Position numbers and translations under genes: made by a program | Source of the DNA: Saccopteryx bilineata | Lineage: Eukaryota > Chordata > Mammalia > Chiroptera > Emballonuridae | Direction: 5' to 3' | DNA length: 64,000 nucleotides | Assembly (NCBI RefSeq): GCF_036850765.1 | Contig: NC_089494.1 | Coordinates: 59,537,809 to 59,601,808 of the forward strand | The notes under the pieces: generated by a model | What the model was told of the DNA's origin: nothing | The model's input: the letters and a program-made list of their open reading frames with translations, nothing else | Databases searched by the model: none | Shown here: positions 46,121-58,440 of the stretch, in pieces | Layout: the number at the start of each line of letters is the position of its first letter | How positions within the stretch are numbered: the stretch's first letter is position 1

Positions 46121-47590
46121 TGCGTTTTAGGTTGCGGGGAGTTATGCAAACTCTGGGCACCAAACAGAATCAACCTGTAACCTCTGAAAGCTGAGAAATG
46201 GGTTAGAACCGCTGACTGGACCCTAACCTCCTAAGAGGCCAAGGAGCGCCATTTGGCTGGGGAACGGGGTGGTTTGTGGGGCAGGTGCTGGAGTGAGTCA
46301 GAATATTAATTCAGACTGCCATCTTCCCACATGCATTTTCTTGACTTTTCATCAGAAAAGAGAGTCAGAAAGCAGACATTCTTCGAATCTCATTGGACCA
46401 TTAGCAAATGAATAACTCCTTTCATAGAAAGTGTCTCCATTTCTTTATTCCACACTGAGGGAAACCTGCATATAATGGACAATGCATTTATTCACATGGT
46501 ACTCAGTCACCTCCAGCCAAATAACCCAGGCATGGTCAAGCAGGTACAGCTACCAGGAAATTGCTCTAGGTCAACCTCAGTGGGGCCACTAATGCCTGTC
46601 TGTGGGAATCAGTAATAGCTCTTTCCCGTTGTTTTAGTTTGGCAACTTAGAAACTGTACCGTGCCCTCTACGTAGAAAGTGCTTTAAAAAGATAGATTTT
46701 CCAATAACTATCTGATGAATTGAGTTGGGACTATATGTCAGAGTGTGGAAAGCTAATCCAGCACCCCATTTTTGTGGCAACAGAAAGTGTGTGCCTTCAT
46801 GCTGAATTCCCATACATTGCCACAACCTTGCAGGTCAACATCCCATTCTGATATCAGTAAGTATTAAGAGTCCTTTGAGCATCTCTTCTTTGATGAAATT
46901 TCTACCAGACTGGTTTATAATGGGCAGTTATTTTCTAATATCTGTTAAACTCATCCATGGCATGGGTAATACAGTACTATTACTTAATATTTATTTAATT
47001 TAGTGTGTGGTATCTGCTCAATGAACATTTGTTAAATAGATCAATGAATAAATGTGATGTTGGTATACATACAAGATGATTTTGTGTGGGGGCTTTAGGA
47101 TGAGAATTGGTCTGTGTGTGTAGATCTTCCTGAATGCAAGATAGTCCTGCCTAAATTTAATTCCCAATGGTAATGTAGAAATAAATCATGTAAAGTAGCC
47201 TGTCTAATGGAAAATTTTAGAGATGAGAACAAAATGATCCTCCAGATTGGAAGCAGGTCAACATGTCTGCCACTAGTAGATGGCAGGAAAAGTTATGTCT
47301 GGTATGTCTTTGTTTTGAGGCTTTTGACAAACATTAATTCTCATCACAGTTTATAACCACAAAAGCACTGAGACTCCTAAAAAGGCTAAATGTATGATTA
47401 GGATGGAAACAATGAACTTTTTTTAAAAAGCAAAAGGACTAAAATATGCTGAATAAAAAAAAAACTTCTTCATAGATATGGAATGAAACTTTGACAGTAA
47501 AATAATTCAGAAGGACAGAGCCTAATCTTCCAACTTTTGGAAAGGTGTATGCCAAAGGATTGATGGATTAGGGGACATTCTGGTCTGGGC
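46121..47590. other. Single-copy DNA with an L2 scrap
   Basis: An L2-like 3' end sits at about 47000-47055 ('gctcaatgaacatttgttaaatag'). No exon was recognised. Confidence 0.4.
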
Positions 47591-47591
47591 T

Positions 47592-47772
47592 GTCACAGTA
47601 GGTTTCAACCCTCACAGCACATTTGAATCACCAAGAAGCTTTTAGAAAATACAGATTCTGATGCCACCCTTCAGCCCAATTAAATCAGAACTTCTAGTGG
47701 TGAAGCACAGGCATCAAGAATTTCTGAAAATCTCCACATGATTCCAATGCGTAGTCAAAGTGGTCCACTGCC
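47592..47772 (-). repeat. MER20-like hAT-Charlie relic
   Basis: The order 'gcacatttgaatcaccaagaagcttttagaaaatacag', 'ccaattaaatcagaac', 'gcatcaagaatttctgaaaatctcc' and 'gattccaatgcgtagtcaaagtggtccactg' follows the MER20 pattern. Orientation is assigned tentatively because the element is nearly symmetrical. Confidence 0.6.
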
Positions 47773-47947
47773 ACGGTGCTCAGATTTGAGCACCTGGAGT
47801 GCTTATGAAACCACCCTCTCTGGGCCCAAACCCCAGGGTTTCTGGTTCACCAGGTTTGGGCTGTAGGCTAAGAATTTGCATTTCTAACAAGTTTCCAGTT
47901 GATGATGCTTGTTACTGTTTGGCAGTGACACTTTGAGAACCAGTGTG
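47773..47947 (+). repeat. MER5A-like hAT-Charlie element
   Basis: It runs 'gagcacctggagtgcttatg', 'gggcccaaaccccagggtttctggttcaccagg', 'taagaatttgcatttctaacaagtttcc' to 'cactttgagaaccagtg', the typical MER5A order. It lies directly beside the MER20-like copy. Confidence 0.75.
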
Positions 47948-49740
47948 CTAGAGGCTAAGCCTCAACATTTGGCTTCTATTACCCTGATATTAATTCAGGA
48001 GAAACATAATGGTTTGTTTCTGACTTTATGGTGATAATGCACCTGAGAAAATGTTTTCTTTTACCACCTGTGGTTGGTTTTTTAGTTTCAAGGGCCATGC
48101 AAATCTACACATGATGCAAGTAAGTGCTGGAGCGGAGTGTGGAGTGTGAGATTCTGTAACTGGTTAGTTGTTTCCTAGATGCTTGGGTAATTCATGAAGG
48201 AATGTGACCAGCCTCAGTGTAGAAAGAATTGGTCTGTTTTAGAAGAAGGCACCAGATAAAACACATATCAGCAAGGAGAAGAGAATGGCTGGATTTAAAG
48301 CATGGCAGACATTCACTTGGGATTACAAATTATACCCTTTCTTCACTGGGTTTTGCCAACAAATGAATTTATAAGCACTCATTTGGAGTGTCTATGTCAG
48401 TCAATGCAAATTTGTTGTGTCTGTAATATTAAAATTATCATAGGTTCTATAAAGAGAAACATAAAAACTATTCAGAATTACTTGGGAGAAAATCAGACTT
48501 CAGGAATTTAGCTCTGAAGAGTTAGAAAGTCAAAGAGACTATGAATTAATTACCACACCAGTTATTGTTCTTTCCTAGCCAATAACTGCTTCAAGGAAGA
48601 GCTGAGGTTTCACTTCCATCGTGAGCTCTCCCTGGCCACACGCCCTTCTTCCCACTGCCCCCAGGTACAGACATAGCATGTGGAACTCTCGCAGAGGCGT
48701 GGCAGGTGGAACCATCGCTGGTGCTCCAGCGGATGTGCTCACCATTTCTTCTTCTCTCCCACTTTCCATTCACTTTTACTTATCTCTGGGTTCTCACAAT
48801 TGCATAGCAATTCTAACCTCATTTTTTAAGACCATAAATTCTCCAACACAGACTCACAGGCTACCATTTCTAAAGCTCCACAGTAAGAAATGCAACCTTG
48901 ACTTCATGTCTTGTCTTTAAAAAAACAATTTTTTTAATGACTAGTGAAAATAGTGTAGTAATCCATCAGACAAAAGGGAGCTGGAAAGCCATTCATGATT
49001 TACTTGGGTGTCTGTGGCAGATCTCTTGTAGTGTTTGTTACATTCAAAGCAGTTCTGTCTATTCTTCCAAATTTCTCATTAAAATTTGACCATGGGGTAC
49101 TAATGTTTTTCACTTTCAGTAATAAGTAGTGGGCATATAGAGAGTCTTTTAACTTGTGGTACCTACAATCTTTGGATTCATCTTGTGTTTTGGAAGCTTG
49201 TTGGCTTTCATGAATGAAACCCTTTCAAAGCTCAAGCTATAAAGCATGAAAACTCCAATTGAAAATAAAATGACAGGGTTGTGGGTGCTTCACAGAGGGA
49301 AGATTGGGCCACATGTGTGAGTGAGGAGCACAAAGAAAAAATCATGCATTTGAATGGTTAAATATTATAGAATGTTTTCAGAATATGTACTCAAATGTAT
49401 TTGACCTGATTAAATAAATCAGTGTACTTGGAAGTAAGCACAATTAACTGAGTATTCCAATTAACTGAGTATTGATCAGAATGGAGAAGAGGAATCTTTA
49501 TTTAAAATTTCTTCAATGAGAAGAAAAAATTTTACTCTTTTATTTTCTCATCTTAGTAAACGGAATTCATAACATAAAATGTATAATTTGCAATTGTAAA
49601 ACTTGTGTTCTGATTAATCAAATGTGGAATTCAGTTTAACTGGTACTTATTTAGTTTGCTTTTAAGTGTCATTACCAAACAATGACTTCAATTTGGGGGT
49701 GCATAATAAAGATGAAAATGAAAGGTTCCAACCACTTTGG
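47948..49740. other. Single-copy DNA, no gene seen
   Basis: No repeat family or exon is recognised. Small open frames at 48575-48920 lack recognised domains. Confidence 0.35.
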
Positions 49741-49747
49741 TTACATA

Positions 49748-49823
49748 TTCCTCACAAAAATTAGGGGATATTTCAAAAATGAACATGAAGCTATAAAATA
49801 TCCCCTAATTTTCATGAGCAGTG
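49748..49823. mobile_element. Short MITE copy, same ends as the 19331 element
   Basis: About 76 bp forming a near-perfect hairpin: CTCACAAAAATTAGGGGATA on the left and its reverse complement (one mismatch, TTTTCATGAG) on the right, with only ~20 bp between the arms. The first few bases of the left end have decayed. No coding sequence. Confidence 0.75.
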
Positions 49824-50039
49824 TTTATAAAAGATTCCCAGATCCTTTTTCTTTTTAAAATGTTGGGTATTTGTGATGTAAAATATCCTGCTGGTGTCCG
49901 TTTTTGCTTGAACATAGTTTTGGGGTTTTTTTAAGTGTCTTTTTCATTAAAGCTATGGAAGATTTTTTAGTCTCTAGTATTTAAAGTAAGATAAAGTTTA
50001 GCTGACTTCTTCCCTTGACTATCCCCCTCCCCCTCGAAA

Positions 50040-50490
50040 GGCTTAATAACTGCAACCCTAAGATTTATGGTGAGTGAAAAAGAAAAATAAGTAAATTATC
50101 TGACTGAGGAGCCATTCTTCCTCTCTCTGACCATACAGACTATTTTAAATGCTGCTAGCAGCAGTCTAATTAAAATAATTTCTGTCAGAAGTCTGTGAAA
50201 TATGCAGCCACAGCCCAGCTCGATGTTCTCGAGCAGGAATGACAAATCTCTGCTTAATTGGTACTTAATATGGTAGTGCAGGATTAGTAATTCTCCAGGA
50301 TAAAAGGAGATAACAAATAGAAATCTCTTGCTTGGGGCAGAGAGCCTTGGAAGATGAACAGACCAAATGGTGCTCACCCCCAAACTGTTCCTATCAAGGG
50401 TTGTTATTTTGGCCATCATTTATGAAATAACAGACAATTAATGCATGCTTTATGGCCAACTCTAAGTCCTAATTAAATACAACTATGTAC
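50040..50490. other. Repeat-free block, candidate conserved non-coding DNA
   Basis: Contains several homeodomain-type cores (gtctaattaaaataatttc near 50163-50181, ctgcttaattggtactt near 50251, agacaattaatgcatgc near 50431, cctaattaaatac near 50468). No interspersed repeat is present. A 107-codon minus-strand frame (50096-50419) has no recognised domain. This is what a deeply conserved enhancer often looks like, but conservation is not visible here. Confidence 0.35.
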
Positions 50491-50929
50491 AAAGAATGTG
50501 AACGGCTTGACTTACAGAGACCAAAATAAATACTGGCAGAATTATGGTGACTGCAGAAGCCTTAGCTCATCTTATCCTATCTTGGGGATAAGCACCTTGG
50601 CAGTCATCAGCTACCTCTGAGGCACAGCTGAGATTCGTAATAAATTTTAGAAAATTTGGGAAATGTCAGAAAATAGAAGGGGGAAAATCATCCATAGTTC
50701 CATTGCTAAAAAGTTGGGGCCATAACTAATGAGTTGGAGTATTTCCTTTCTGTGTTTTCTTTCTCAGTGCATATCTTTACGTTTCACTTATTCTGCAGAT
50801 TGTTGCAGACTGTCTTATACTTTGCTTTTTTTCACTTAATAATAAGCAATAACATTTATATATATTATTGATGTTTAATACAAATACCAATTTTAATGTT
50901 TACATACTATTCCATCAAGTAGGTAATGT

Positions 50930-51135
50930 TGATCTTGTACTGACTGTGTTCAGTGCTAGTCTAAGGGCTTTGCATGTGTTAAGTAATTAAATGAACAATA
51001 GCTCTATGAGTTCGGTAGTTTTATCATCTGCATTCTGTATAGATGTGGATACTGATGCACAGAAAGATTATGTTAAGTTGTCCCAGGCTATGTAAAGTGG
51101 TTTAATAGAGGCAGGATTTGAACAAAGGCAATTTG
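50930..51135 (-). repeat. MIR-type SINE, antisense
   Basis: Order 'actgtgttcagtgctagtctaagggctttgcatg', 'ctatgagttcggtagttttatcatctgc', 'gatactgatgcacagaaag' and 'agaggcaggatttgaac' is the reversed MIR core. Old copy. Confidence 0.65.
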
Positions 51136-51434
51136 ACAACAAAAATTATATTTGTAATTTGAATCATATCATCTTTTGATACACTACCTCAACTTAACCA
51201 GACAATGCTCTAGCTCACTCAGTAAACTTTCTTTATAAAGGATCAAATTGTAAATATCCTAGGCTTTGTGGGCCACATATAGTTCTGGTGGCATATTCTT
51301 CCTTTTCTCTCTCTTTTCTTAGGTTTTCAAAAACATATAATCTATTCTTAGCTTACTTATCATACCAAAACTGGACATGGCAGGGGGAGAGTTGGCCCAT
51401 AAGCCAACCTCTGCTTTAGATTAAAAGTGAGTTA

Positions 51435-51628
51435 GGCCCTGGAAGGGTTTCCCAGTGGCTATAGCATCCACCCATGTGCTGAGGTCACAGGTTGGATCCC
51501 TGGTCAGGACACATAGGAGAAGCAATCAATGAGTGTACAACTAAGTGGAATAACGAGTTGATGCTTCTTTCTCTCTCTCCTTTCCCATGTATCTCTTCCC
51601 TCTCTCTCTCTAAAATCAATGAAAAAAA
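51435..51628 (+). repeat. tRNA-derived SINE, short VES-like form, sense
   Basis: It has a head 'ggccctggaagggtttcccagtgg', B-box-like 'ggttggatccc', the 'gagaagcaatcaatgag' core, 'gttgatgcttctttctc', a CT run and an A-rich end. The flanking tgagtta at 51428-51434 and again near 51630 may be its target duplication. It is older than the Rhin-1 copies. Confidence 0.8.
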
Positions 51629-51639
51629 TTGAGTTAAAC

Positions 51640-51870
51640 ATATCAAAAAGAGACAAAAAACAAAACAAAACAACCAAACTCATGGACATGGACAACAGTG
51701 TGGTGATTTGGGGTAGGGAAGGAGGGGTTAAATGATGATGGATAAAGATTTGACTTGGGGGTATGAACACACAAGACAGTAGATAGAGATGCATTATAGA
51801 ATTGGGTACCTGAAACTTGTATAATTATGTTAACCAGTGTCGCCCCAATACATTCAATTAAAATAAAAAT
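51640..51870 (+). mobile_element. L1 3' UTR fragment, sense
   Basis: 'aactcatggacatggacaacagtgtgg', 'gatttgacttgggggtatgaacacac', 'ttatagaattgggtacctg' and 'tgtcgccccaatacattcaattaaaataaaaataat' match the order of bat L1 3' ends. It is 5'-truncated, so only the tail is present. Confidence 0.75.
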
Positions 51871-52207
51871 AATAAAGCTAACCTTAAACTTAAAAAAAAA
51901 ACTTGAGTCAAACCTAAATTGTGTAAAGAACAATTTTTGTCAATACAAAAAAGTATTTGACAGTGGAGAAATAATTTGTTTGATTAAATGAATTATTATA
52001 ATTTCAACTATTTGTAATGTTATTTTTATAGATATACTGCAAATACATTTGTGTGTATGCATATTTATAATAGGAATTAAACTGACTGAAAATATTTATG
52101 TTTTCAACAAATTCAAATTTAAAGTAATTATGATAAGAAGTCAACTCAAGGCCAAAATGAATTTGTTCTCGGCAAATCTCACAGAGTTGATAGAAAGTCA
52201 CAATTTT

Positions 52208-52382
52208 TTTTTTAATTTTTTTATTTATTCATTTTTAAAGAGGAGAGAGAGAGAGAAGGGGGGAGGAGCTGGAACCATCAACCCCCATATGTGCCTTGAC
52301 CAGGCAAGCCCAGGATTTCGAACCAGCGACCTCAGCATTTCCAGGTCAATGCTTTATCCACTGCGCCACCACAGGTCAGGCA
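52208..52382 (-). repeat. tRNA-derived SINE, short form, antisense, 14 bp TSD
   Basis: Perfect 14 bp duplication aaagtcacaatttt (52194-52207 and 52383-52396). The minus strand starts 'gcctgacctgtggtggcgcag', has the B box 'ggtttcgaaatcctggg' region and the 'gatggttccagctcctcc' core. It is the same family as at 27986 and 60548. Confidence 0.92.
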
Positions 52383-52464
52383 AAAGTCACAATTTTAAAT
52401 TTAATCAATTTGTGCCTTTTCATGGGCCACATAAAATTTTGGAGTGCTCTGTGCATTCCTTCAT

Positions 52465-52618
52465 GGTAGCAGTTCTCAAAGAGTTGTTCTGAAACCAGCA
52501 ACATTGGGACCATCTGGCATGGTCTTGTTAGAAATGCAAATTCTTGGATCCCATCCCAGAAATACTGAATCAAAAACTCTGAAGGTGGATCATATTAAAG
52601 TTTGAGAACCACTGTTTT
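52465..52618 (-). repeat. MER5A-like hAT-Charlie element, antisense
   Basis: It runs 'cagttctcaaagagttgttctg', 'cttgttagaaatgcaaattcttgg', 'tactgaatcaaaaactctg' and 'aaagtttgagaaccactg', the antisense order of MER5A. Both ends are visible. Confidence 0.75.
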
Positions 52619-53638
52619 AGGGAAAACTAGTTCTAATACAAACTATTTTTCAGAACAAAGCTCTGTGTGTGTATGTATGTGTGTGTGCATATACACGCAC
52701 ATACATATACAAATACAAGGATTCTTTTATTTGTAGAATAAAACCACCTCACACTATGAAACTACATTATGGAACCAACATGCAAACAAACCAAAAGAAT
52801 TAGGGTGAGCAAATTTTAGGGTTGCATATCTATCTTATGCATATATATGAATATATCTATACTGTCAGGCCTATTTTATTATATGACACTGGATTGATTT
52901 TGTCACAGCTGTACCTCAATTTTAGTACCAAAGTATGCTATTCTTTATAACATTAGGAATTTAGGACTTAAATATCTGAAAACTTCTGTTTAAATGGAAT
53001 GTCCTCAATTATTGGGGACGCTATACCTGAAAATTTGACAAGTTTATTTTAACAAAATGTACCATTTTAAAATGTTACTTTTAAGATTCAGTTTCTGGGT
53101 AAGATGGAGAAAACACACTCCTTCTTGCTGTTCATCTGACTGCAGTTATCAAACCTGGACAGAATGTGTGGAACTATTGATATTATTTGAGAACTCTGAG
53201 AAATAAATAGAAAATGGAGGAATAGGATTGAAATTCAAAGTACCACTGAACTGTTCTTTTATTACTATTTTTTCCTTGTCACCTGGTCCTGGAAACTGGC
53301 ACAGCAGCAGAAAAGCATGATGGAGCCCCAGCTTTCTGACTGGAGCCCTCAAAAGGGGAGTCCTGGGAAACAAGAAAGCACTAGGAAGGCAGTAGAGAAG
53401 GAGAATTTCATGAGAACAACCCTATAAAATTATTTATTAACTCTGAGACTCCAAAATGTGTACATGAATGGATCTCATCCTAATCATCATATATAAGACT
53501 TTGAGAAGTAAATACATGAACTCTCACCTAGGTCTCAGATTTACCACTTAGTGGTGCACTCATGGCACAGATCTGAATAGCACTGAGCTTTAAAATCTAA
53601 ACTGACATTGGGATCCCTGTCCATAGAAAGCAAGTTGG

Positions 53639-53998
53639 GGCCCTGGCCGGTTGGCTCAGTGGTAGAGCATCAGCCTGGCGTGCGGAAGTCCCGGGTTCGA
53701 TTCCTGGCCAGGGCACACAGGAGAGGCGCCCATCTGCTTCTCCACCCCTCCCCCTCTCCTTCCTCTCTGTCTCTCTCTTCCCCTCCCACAGCCGAGGCTC
53801 CATTGGAGCAAAAGATGGCCTGGGCGCTGGGGATGGCTCCTTGGTCTCTGCCCCAGGCGCTAGAGTAGCTCTGGTCGCGACAGAGTGACGCCCAGGATGG
53901 GCAGAGCATCGCCCCCTGGTGGGCGCCGGGTGGATCCTGGTCGGGCGCATGCGGGAATCTGTCTGACTGCCTCCCCGTTTCCAGCTTCAGAAAAAAAA
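53639..53998 (+). repeat. Young Rhin-1-like SINE, sense, 360 bp, 14 bp TSD
   Basis: A perfect 14 bp duplication agaaagcaagttgg flanks it (53625-53638 and 53999-54012). The head has a clean A box (tggctcagtggtagagc) and B box (ggttcgattcc), and the GC-rich body keeps many CpGs. The end 'ccgtttccagcttcag' leads to a short A tail. It has one copy of the 'cagagcatcgccccctggtgg' module, where the copy at 13242 has two. Confidence 0.96.
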
Positions 53999-54687
53999 AG
54001 AAAGCAAGTTGGAACTTGTAGCCTGAACATAATCAGGTCAGTTGCCTGCTGAAACAAAAGTACCAATATTCTCCATAGGATTACTGTATTCAAATTTTCC
54101 AGGCTACAATCTAAAATTACTTGACATATGAAGAACCAGAATAATTCAACTCACATAAGAAATACAATCAATGCCAAGATAACATAGATGCTCAAATTAT
54201 CTAACAGAATTTAAAGCATCTATTAAAAAATTCTCCAACAAGTAATAACAAACTCTCTTAAAGCAAAGAGAAAAATAGAAAATCTGAACAGAAAATGTAA
54301 AAAAAAAAAAAGAAGAAAATTTTGACATTAAAAATACAGTAACTGAAATAAAAAAAAAACTTACTGGATGGGCTCAACAGAGATGACAAAAGAAAGAATC
54401 TGCAAACATAAATATTGATCAATAACAATTATGAAAACTAAATAACAAAAAGAAAATAAGATGTAAAAAGTTAACATAGACAGTTATCAGTGAGATAACA
54501 GGACTGTGTCCACTATTCATGTCCATTGAGTCCTAGAAGAATAAGAGAAAAACTGTGGTAGGAAAAAAAAATTGAAATGACTGAAAACTTCCCAAATTTG
54601 GTGAAAAACATAAATCTAAAGATTCAAGAAGCAGCTCAGTGAATATCCAATAGGACAAAACCAAAGGAACTCATGCTTAGACACATT

Positions 54688-55074
54688 TTTTTTTTTTAGT
54701 TAAGTGAGAGGTGGGAAGCAGGGAGGCAGAGACAGACTCCCACACGTGTCCAACCAGGATCCACCTGGTAAGCCCCCTATAAGGAGATGCTCTGCCCATC
54801 TGGGGCTGTTGCTCCATTGCTTGGCAACAGAGCTATTTCAGTGCCTGAGGCAGGTCACAGAGCCATCCTCAGCATCGGGGGCCAAATTGCTTGAACCATT
54901 TGAGCTATGGTTGTGGGAAGGGAAGAGAGAGAGAGAGAAAGAAAGAGAGAGAAGGGGAAGGGAGGGGTGGAGAATCAGATGGTCACTTCTCTGGTGTGCT
55001 CTGACCAAGAATTGAACCCAGGACTTCCACATGCTGGGCCAATGCTCTACTGCTGAGCCAACCGGCCAGGGCCA
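54688..55074 (-). repeat. Rhin-1-like SINE, antisense
   Basis: Head on the high end (minus strand ggccctggccggttggctcag), a B-box-like 'ggttcaattcttgg' region, purine run at 54925-54960 and T-rich tail at 54688-54699. The near-perfect target duplication (tagacacatt) lies at 54678-54687 and 55077-55086. It is more diverged than the copy at 53639. Confidence 0.93.
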
Positions 55075-56130
55075 CCTAGACACATTGTAATCAAATGCTG
55101 AAAACTATAGGCAAAGAAGAAAATCTTGAAAGCAACCAGAGAAAAACAGCACATTATCTATAGGAGAATAAAGATTCTAACTGCAGATATTTCGCCAGAA
55201 ACCATGGAGGCCAATGGGAAGTGGTGCAGAAGCTTTCCAATGCTGGGAAAGAATACCTATCAACACAGAAATCAGTATGTAGAACAAATACCCTTTAGGA
55301 ATGAAAGTAAAATGAGCATTCTTAGATGGAGAGCTAAGATCATTTTTCGCTGAAGAAAGTTTTTCAGAAAGAATGGAAATGCCATTAGAAGAAAACTTGG
55401 AACATAAAGAACAAAAGAAATACAACAGAAATAGTACATATCTGGGTAAATATAACAAACTCTTCTCTTGAGTTCTTTAAAAAATATTTGATAGTTGATA
55501 AGAAAAAATTATAGCATTACCTGATAGGGTTTTCAGTTTGTGTAGGTGTAATAGATGATAATTATAATATCTAAGGAGTATGACAGAATCAATATTGTGG
55601 TAAGGTTTCTACAGTTCACTTGAAATGGTAAAATATTGAGTCTAAGTACATTAGAAAAAATTAAGTGCATACACCATAATCCTTAGGGCAATCACTAAAA
55701 ACCTATGCAAAGAGATAGGCAAAAACACAATAAATTAATATCAAATACTAAAAAATAGTTCAAATAATCCAAAAGAAGGCAGGAAAGAGAAAACAGGTAA
55801 ATGGAAAACAGAAAATAAAAAATAAAATGATAGACCTGAATCTAAGCATATCAATAATTATATTAAATGTAATTGGTATACAGGTATCAACCATATAGAG
55901 ATTATCAAAATAGAGTCAAGAAAATCATGGCCTCCACTATGTGCTTTCCACAAGAAACTCACTTCACATGTGATGATGTAGGTAGGTTGAAAGAAAAAGG
56001 ATATGCCATATATAAATAATAAAATAATAAGTGGAAAAAGATATACTACAAAAACACAAATTAAAATGTCATTTCCACCTGCTTTTCTTGGGAAAATATC
56101 TACCATTCAAGAACTCTGACACTACAGTAT

Positions 56131-58280
56131 GAAGTAAACTCACTGGATTATTTAAGTGAAATTGTTTTGAGTTATCATCAGGTCTGCCTAAGCTGTTTCT
56201 TATTTTCAAGTGAACTAAATACAAGCTTAATTAGGAACAAATTAATCTTTCTTCTGTCATTTCAAAGGGAGCCTCACACTTCCACGGATGTTTTTGTGTC
56301 ATGACTAACACCATGAAGTACAAAGATTGATTTTAATTCTAAGGCAAAATTAACCTGAATATTCACATACAATCTTTTAAATGAGAGGTTTAGTTCCCAA
56401 GTCCACATGTGGCTCTAAGTGTTTATTAAACATCATAAATACATCAGAGTTGTACATGAGCTCACAGATAGACATGCACATGAAGGAAGGTCGCAGCTCC
56501 TTGGAAAACCACCCGTGTTCTCTTCCTCTGCTATGGTAGGTAACACATATGGTTCCTGTCAGTAGCACTCATTTACAGAGATAAAAATCCTGCAACAGCT
56601 AAGTTCAGCTTCTCTCCAGTGGCCCTTTCCTTTGATTTCCAAGATATCAAGTGACTATTCACTAAACCCTATAATTGCCAACCTTACCCAGTCCCACCTC
56701 TAAATGAAGAGGGAAGAAATGGCCCATTTTTAAAAAATCTTTTTTTTTCTAGTACATTGCATAATTAACCTTAGTTCTTTCTAGTAGTAATTTTGTTTGT
56801 TAATTTTTTTAAAGACAAAAAAAATTATTGAAAGCTGCTTGTGTTGATTAACTGTAAGTAAAAATTTGAAAAGTAATTTAGGGGCATAGAAATAATTTTT
56901 ACTGTTAATATGCAGTATTAAATATATTTGGTAGCATAATAAGTAGTGACAGTTATGGGCATGGGGAAGTTTCTTGCTTGAAAACTTTTACAGATCTGAA
57001 ACTAGCATTGTTTTCTTCAAACCTGGCTTGAATTCAACTTGAAACATTGTTTTTCTTCTTTTTGTTCTTCCTGTCCTTAACTTTTCTTCTGCAATGTGAA
57101 AATACAAGGCAGATGTCTTCATCTCATTGGAATGCTTTTAACCTTAATGAAGGGTTGTAATAAATCAGTACTTTTCAACCTGCTTTCTATCATCAACACA
57201 TCCATACTTTTGAGATATTAGTCTCTACAGATATTATTAGAAATAATTAGGACAAGTTAGAACTTACACTTACTTGTTAATGGACAGATAGTTGTTATTT
57301 GTAAACTATCTATAATATGTAGAAAGTTATCTTGTTCATATATCTAGAAACTGTAGTTATTGGACAAGATCTATTTTTCTTAATTTATCAGTAATTTATT
57401 TTATGTTAGAATATATCTGGAATATGTAAGTGTATTTATATACACACAGATATAAAGGATTATTAAAGTATATTTAGGTGATTTTTTAAAAGTTACATAT
57501 ATAGATTACATCAATTTACAAATAAACTAAGAAATAAAGAACATTTTTTAATTTAATATTTATTTTAACTATTATTATAAAATTAGGATTTTCCTTTTCT
57601 TGGCCAGATAAGGGATTTCACTATTTCACACTTATATTTTTTATTTACTCAGGATTCACAGTTGCCAATTTCTTCGATAAACAAAATTCAGTACTCTGAA
57701 CTTCTTTCATTAATACACAGAAGAAAAAAAAGACCTGTAGCCCCAAAAGAGTAAGGTTGTATAAATAACCTCATAAAATGTGACATTTTGGTGACCTACT
57801 TTAAATGGATGAAACTTGGTGATAGCAAAACAAATCACTACTTTCCAAGATCACATGAATTAAGATGCTGCTAGATTAATGCTAAAACCCTCAGCTAACA
57901 ATGACTGAAGCTGAAGATGTAATGGATTTGAGTAAGCTTGCAGTGTACAGAGCTAAGATAATTTTTTCTGATGGCGACACCCATGAGAAAATTTTATAAG
58001 GCAGACTAACTACCTATCTTGATTGTCGAATGTTTTAAAAAGCTGTTCTGACTTCCAATGAATCAACCCTACTCATTCACCTTTCAAGAGGCCATAAAGT
58101 TTCATGCATGAAACTCAGGATCGGAAATTACAAGATTTAGGTTACCGGCCTCCTTCTCAAGAGAGAACTAGGCCACCCCAATTCTTTGGAATCCTTCTGC
58201 CATTTTATGTTTCCCTCCCCACCTGGGCAACCAGGTTATAAAAGCTTTTTATACATTTGAGTCCATGAGGTGATGAAATC
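56131..58280. other. AT-rich single-copy DNA, no gene seen
   Basis: No repeat family or exon is recognised; composition is very AT-rich between 56700 and 57600. Confidence 0.4.
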
Positions 58281-58289
58281 TGAAGACTT

Positions 58290-58440
58290 AGTTTCCAATG
58301 TCAGCTTTGACATTGGGTGATATTAAGAAAATCACTTGTCTTGTCAAACCTCAGTTTTGTCATGTATAAAGTGGGCTGAAGGTATTCTGAGGAGGGGTGT
58401 GAAATGCCTTCTGACTAGCATAGTGCTATTCAGCTTTCCA
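58290..58440 (+). repeat. MIR-type SINE relic, sense
   Basis: 'tgacattgggtgatattaag', 'aaatcacttgtcttgtcaaacctcagttttgtcatgtataaagtggg' follow the MIR core. The flanking 300 bp on each side show nothing else recognisable. Confidence 0.55.

Larger units (their letters stand above)
53085..56130 (+). mobile_element. Old L1M-type LINE fragment, sense, split by two SINEs
   Basis: It starts with 5' UTR-like text ('taagatggagaaaacac' near 53100), passes an ORF1-like region at ~54500-55450 and ends in the beginning of ORF2 near 55830-56060 ('aataattatattaaatgtaat', 'ttccacaagaaactcacttc'). The plus frame 55126-55353 (75 codons: REKQHIIYRRIKILTADISP, ETMEANGKW) is the ORF1p C-terminal region. All frames are broken. 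It belongs to an older L1 group than the elements at 10508 and 34118. Confidence 0.75.

Noticed and set aside
45693..46130. Possible gene of 145 codons
   Set aside because: No recognised domain, poor codon texture, and an equally long frame on the opposite strand. Kept only as a conservation question.
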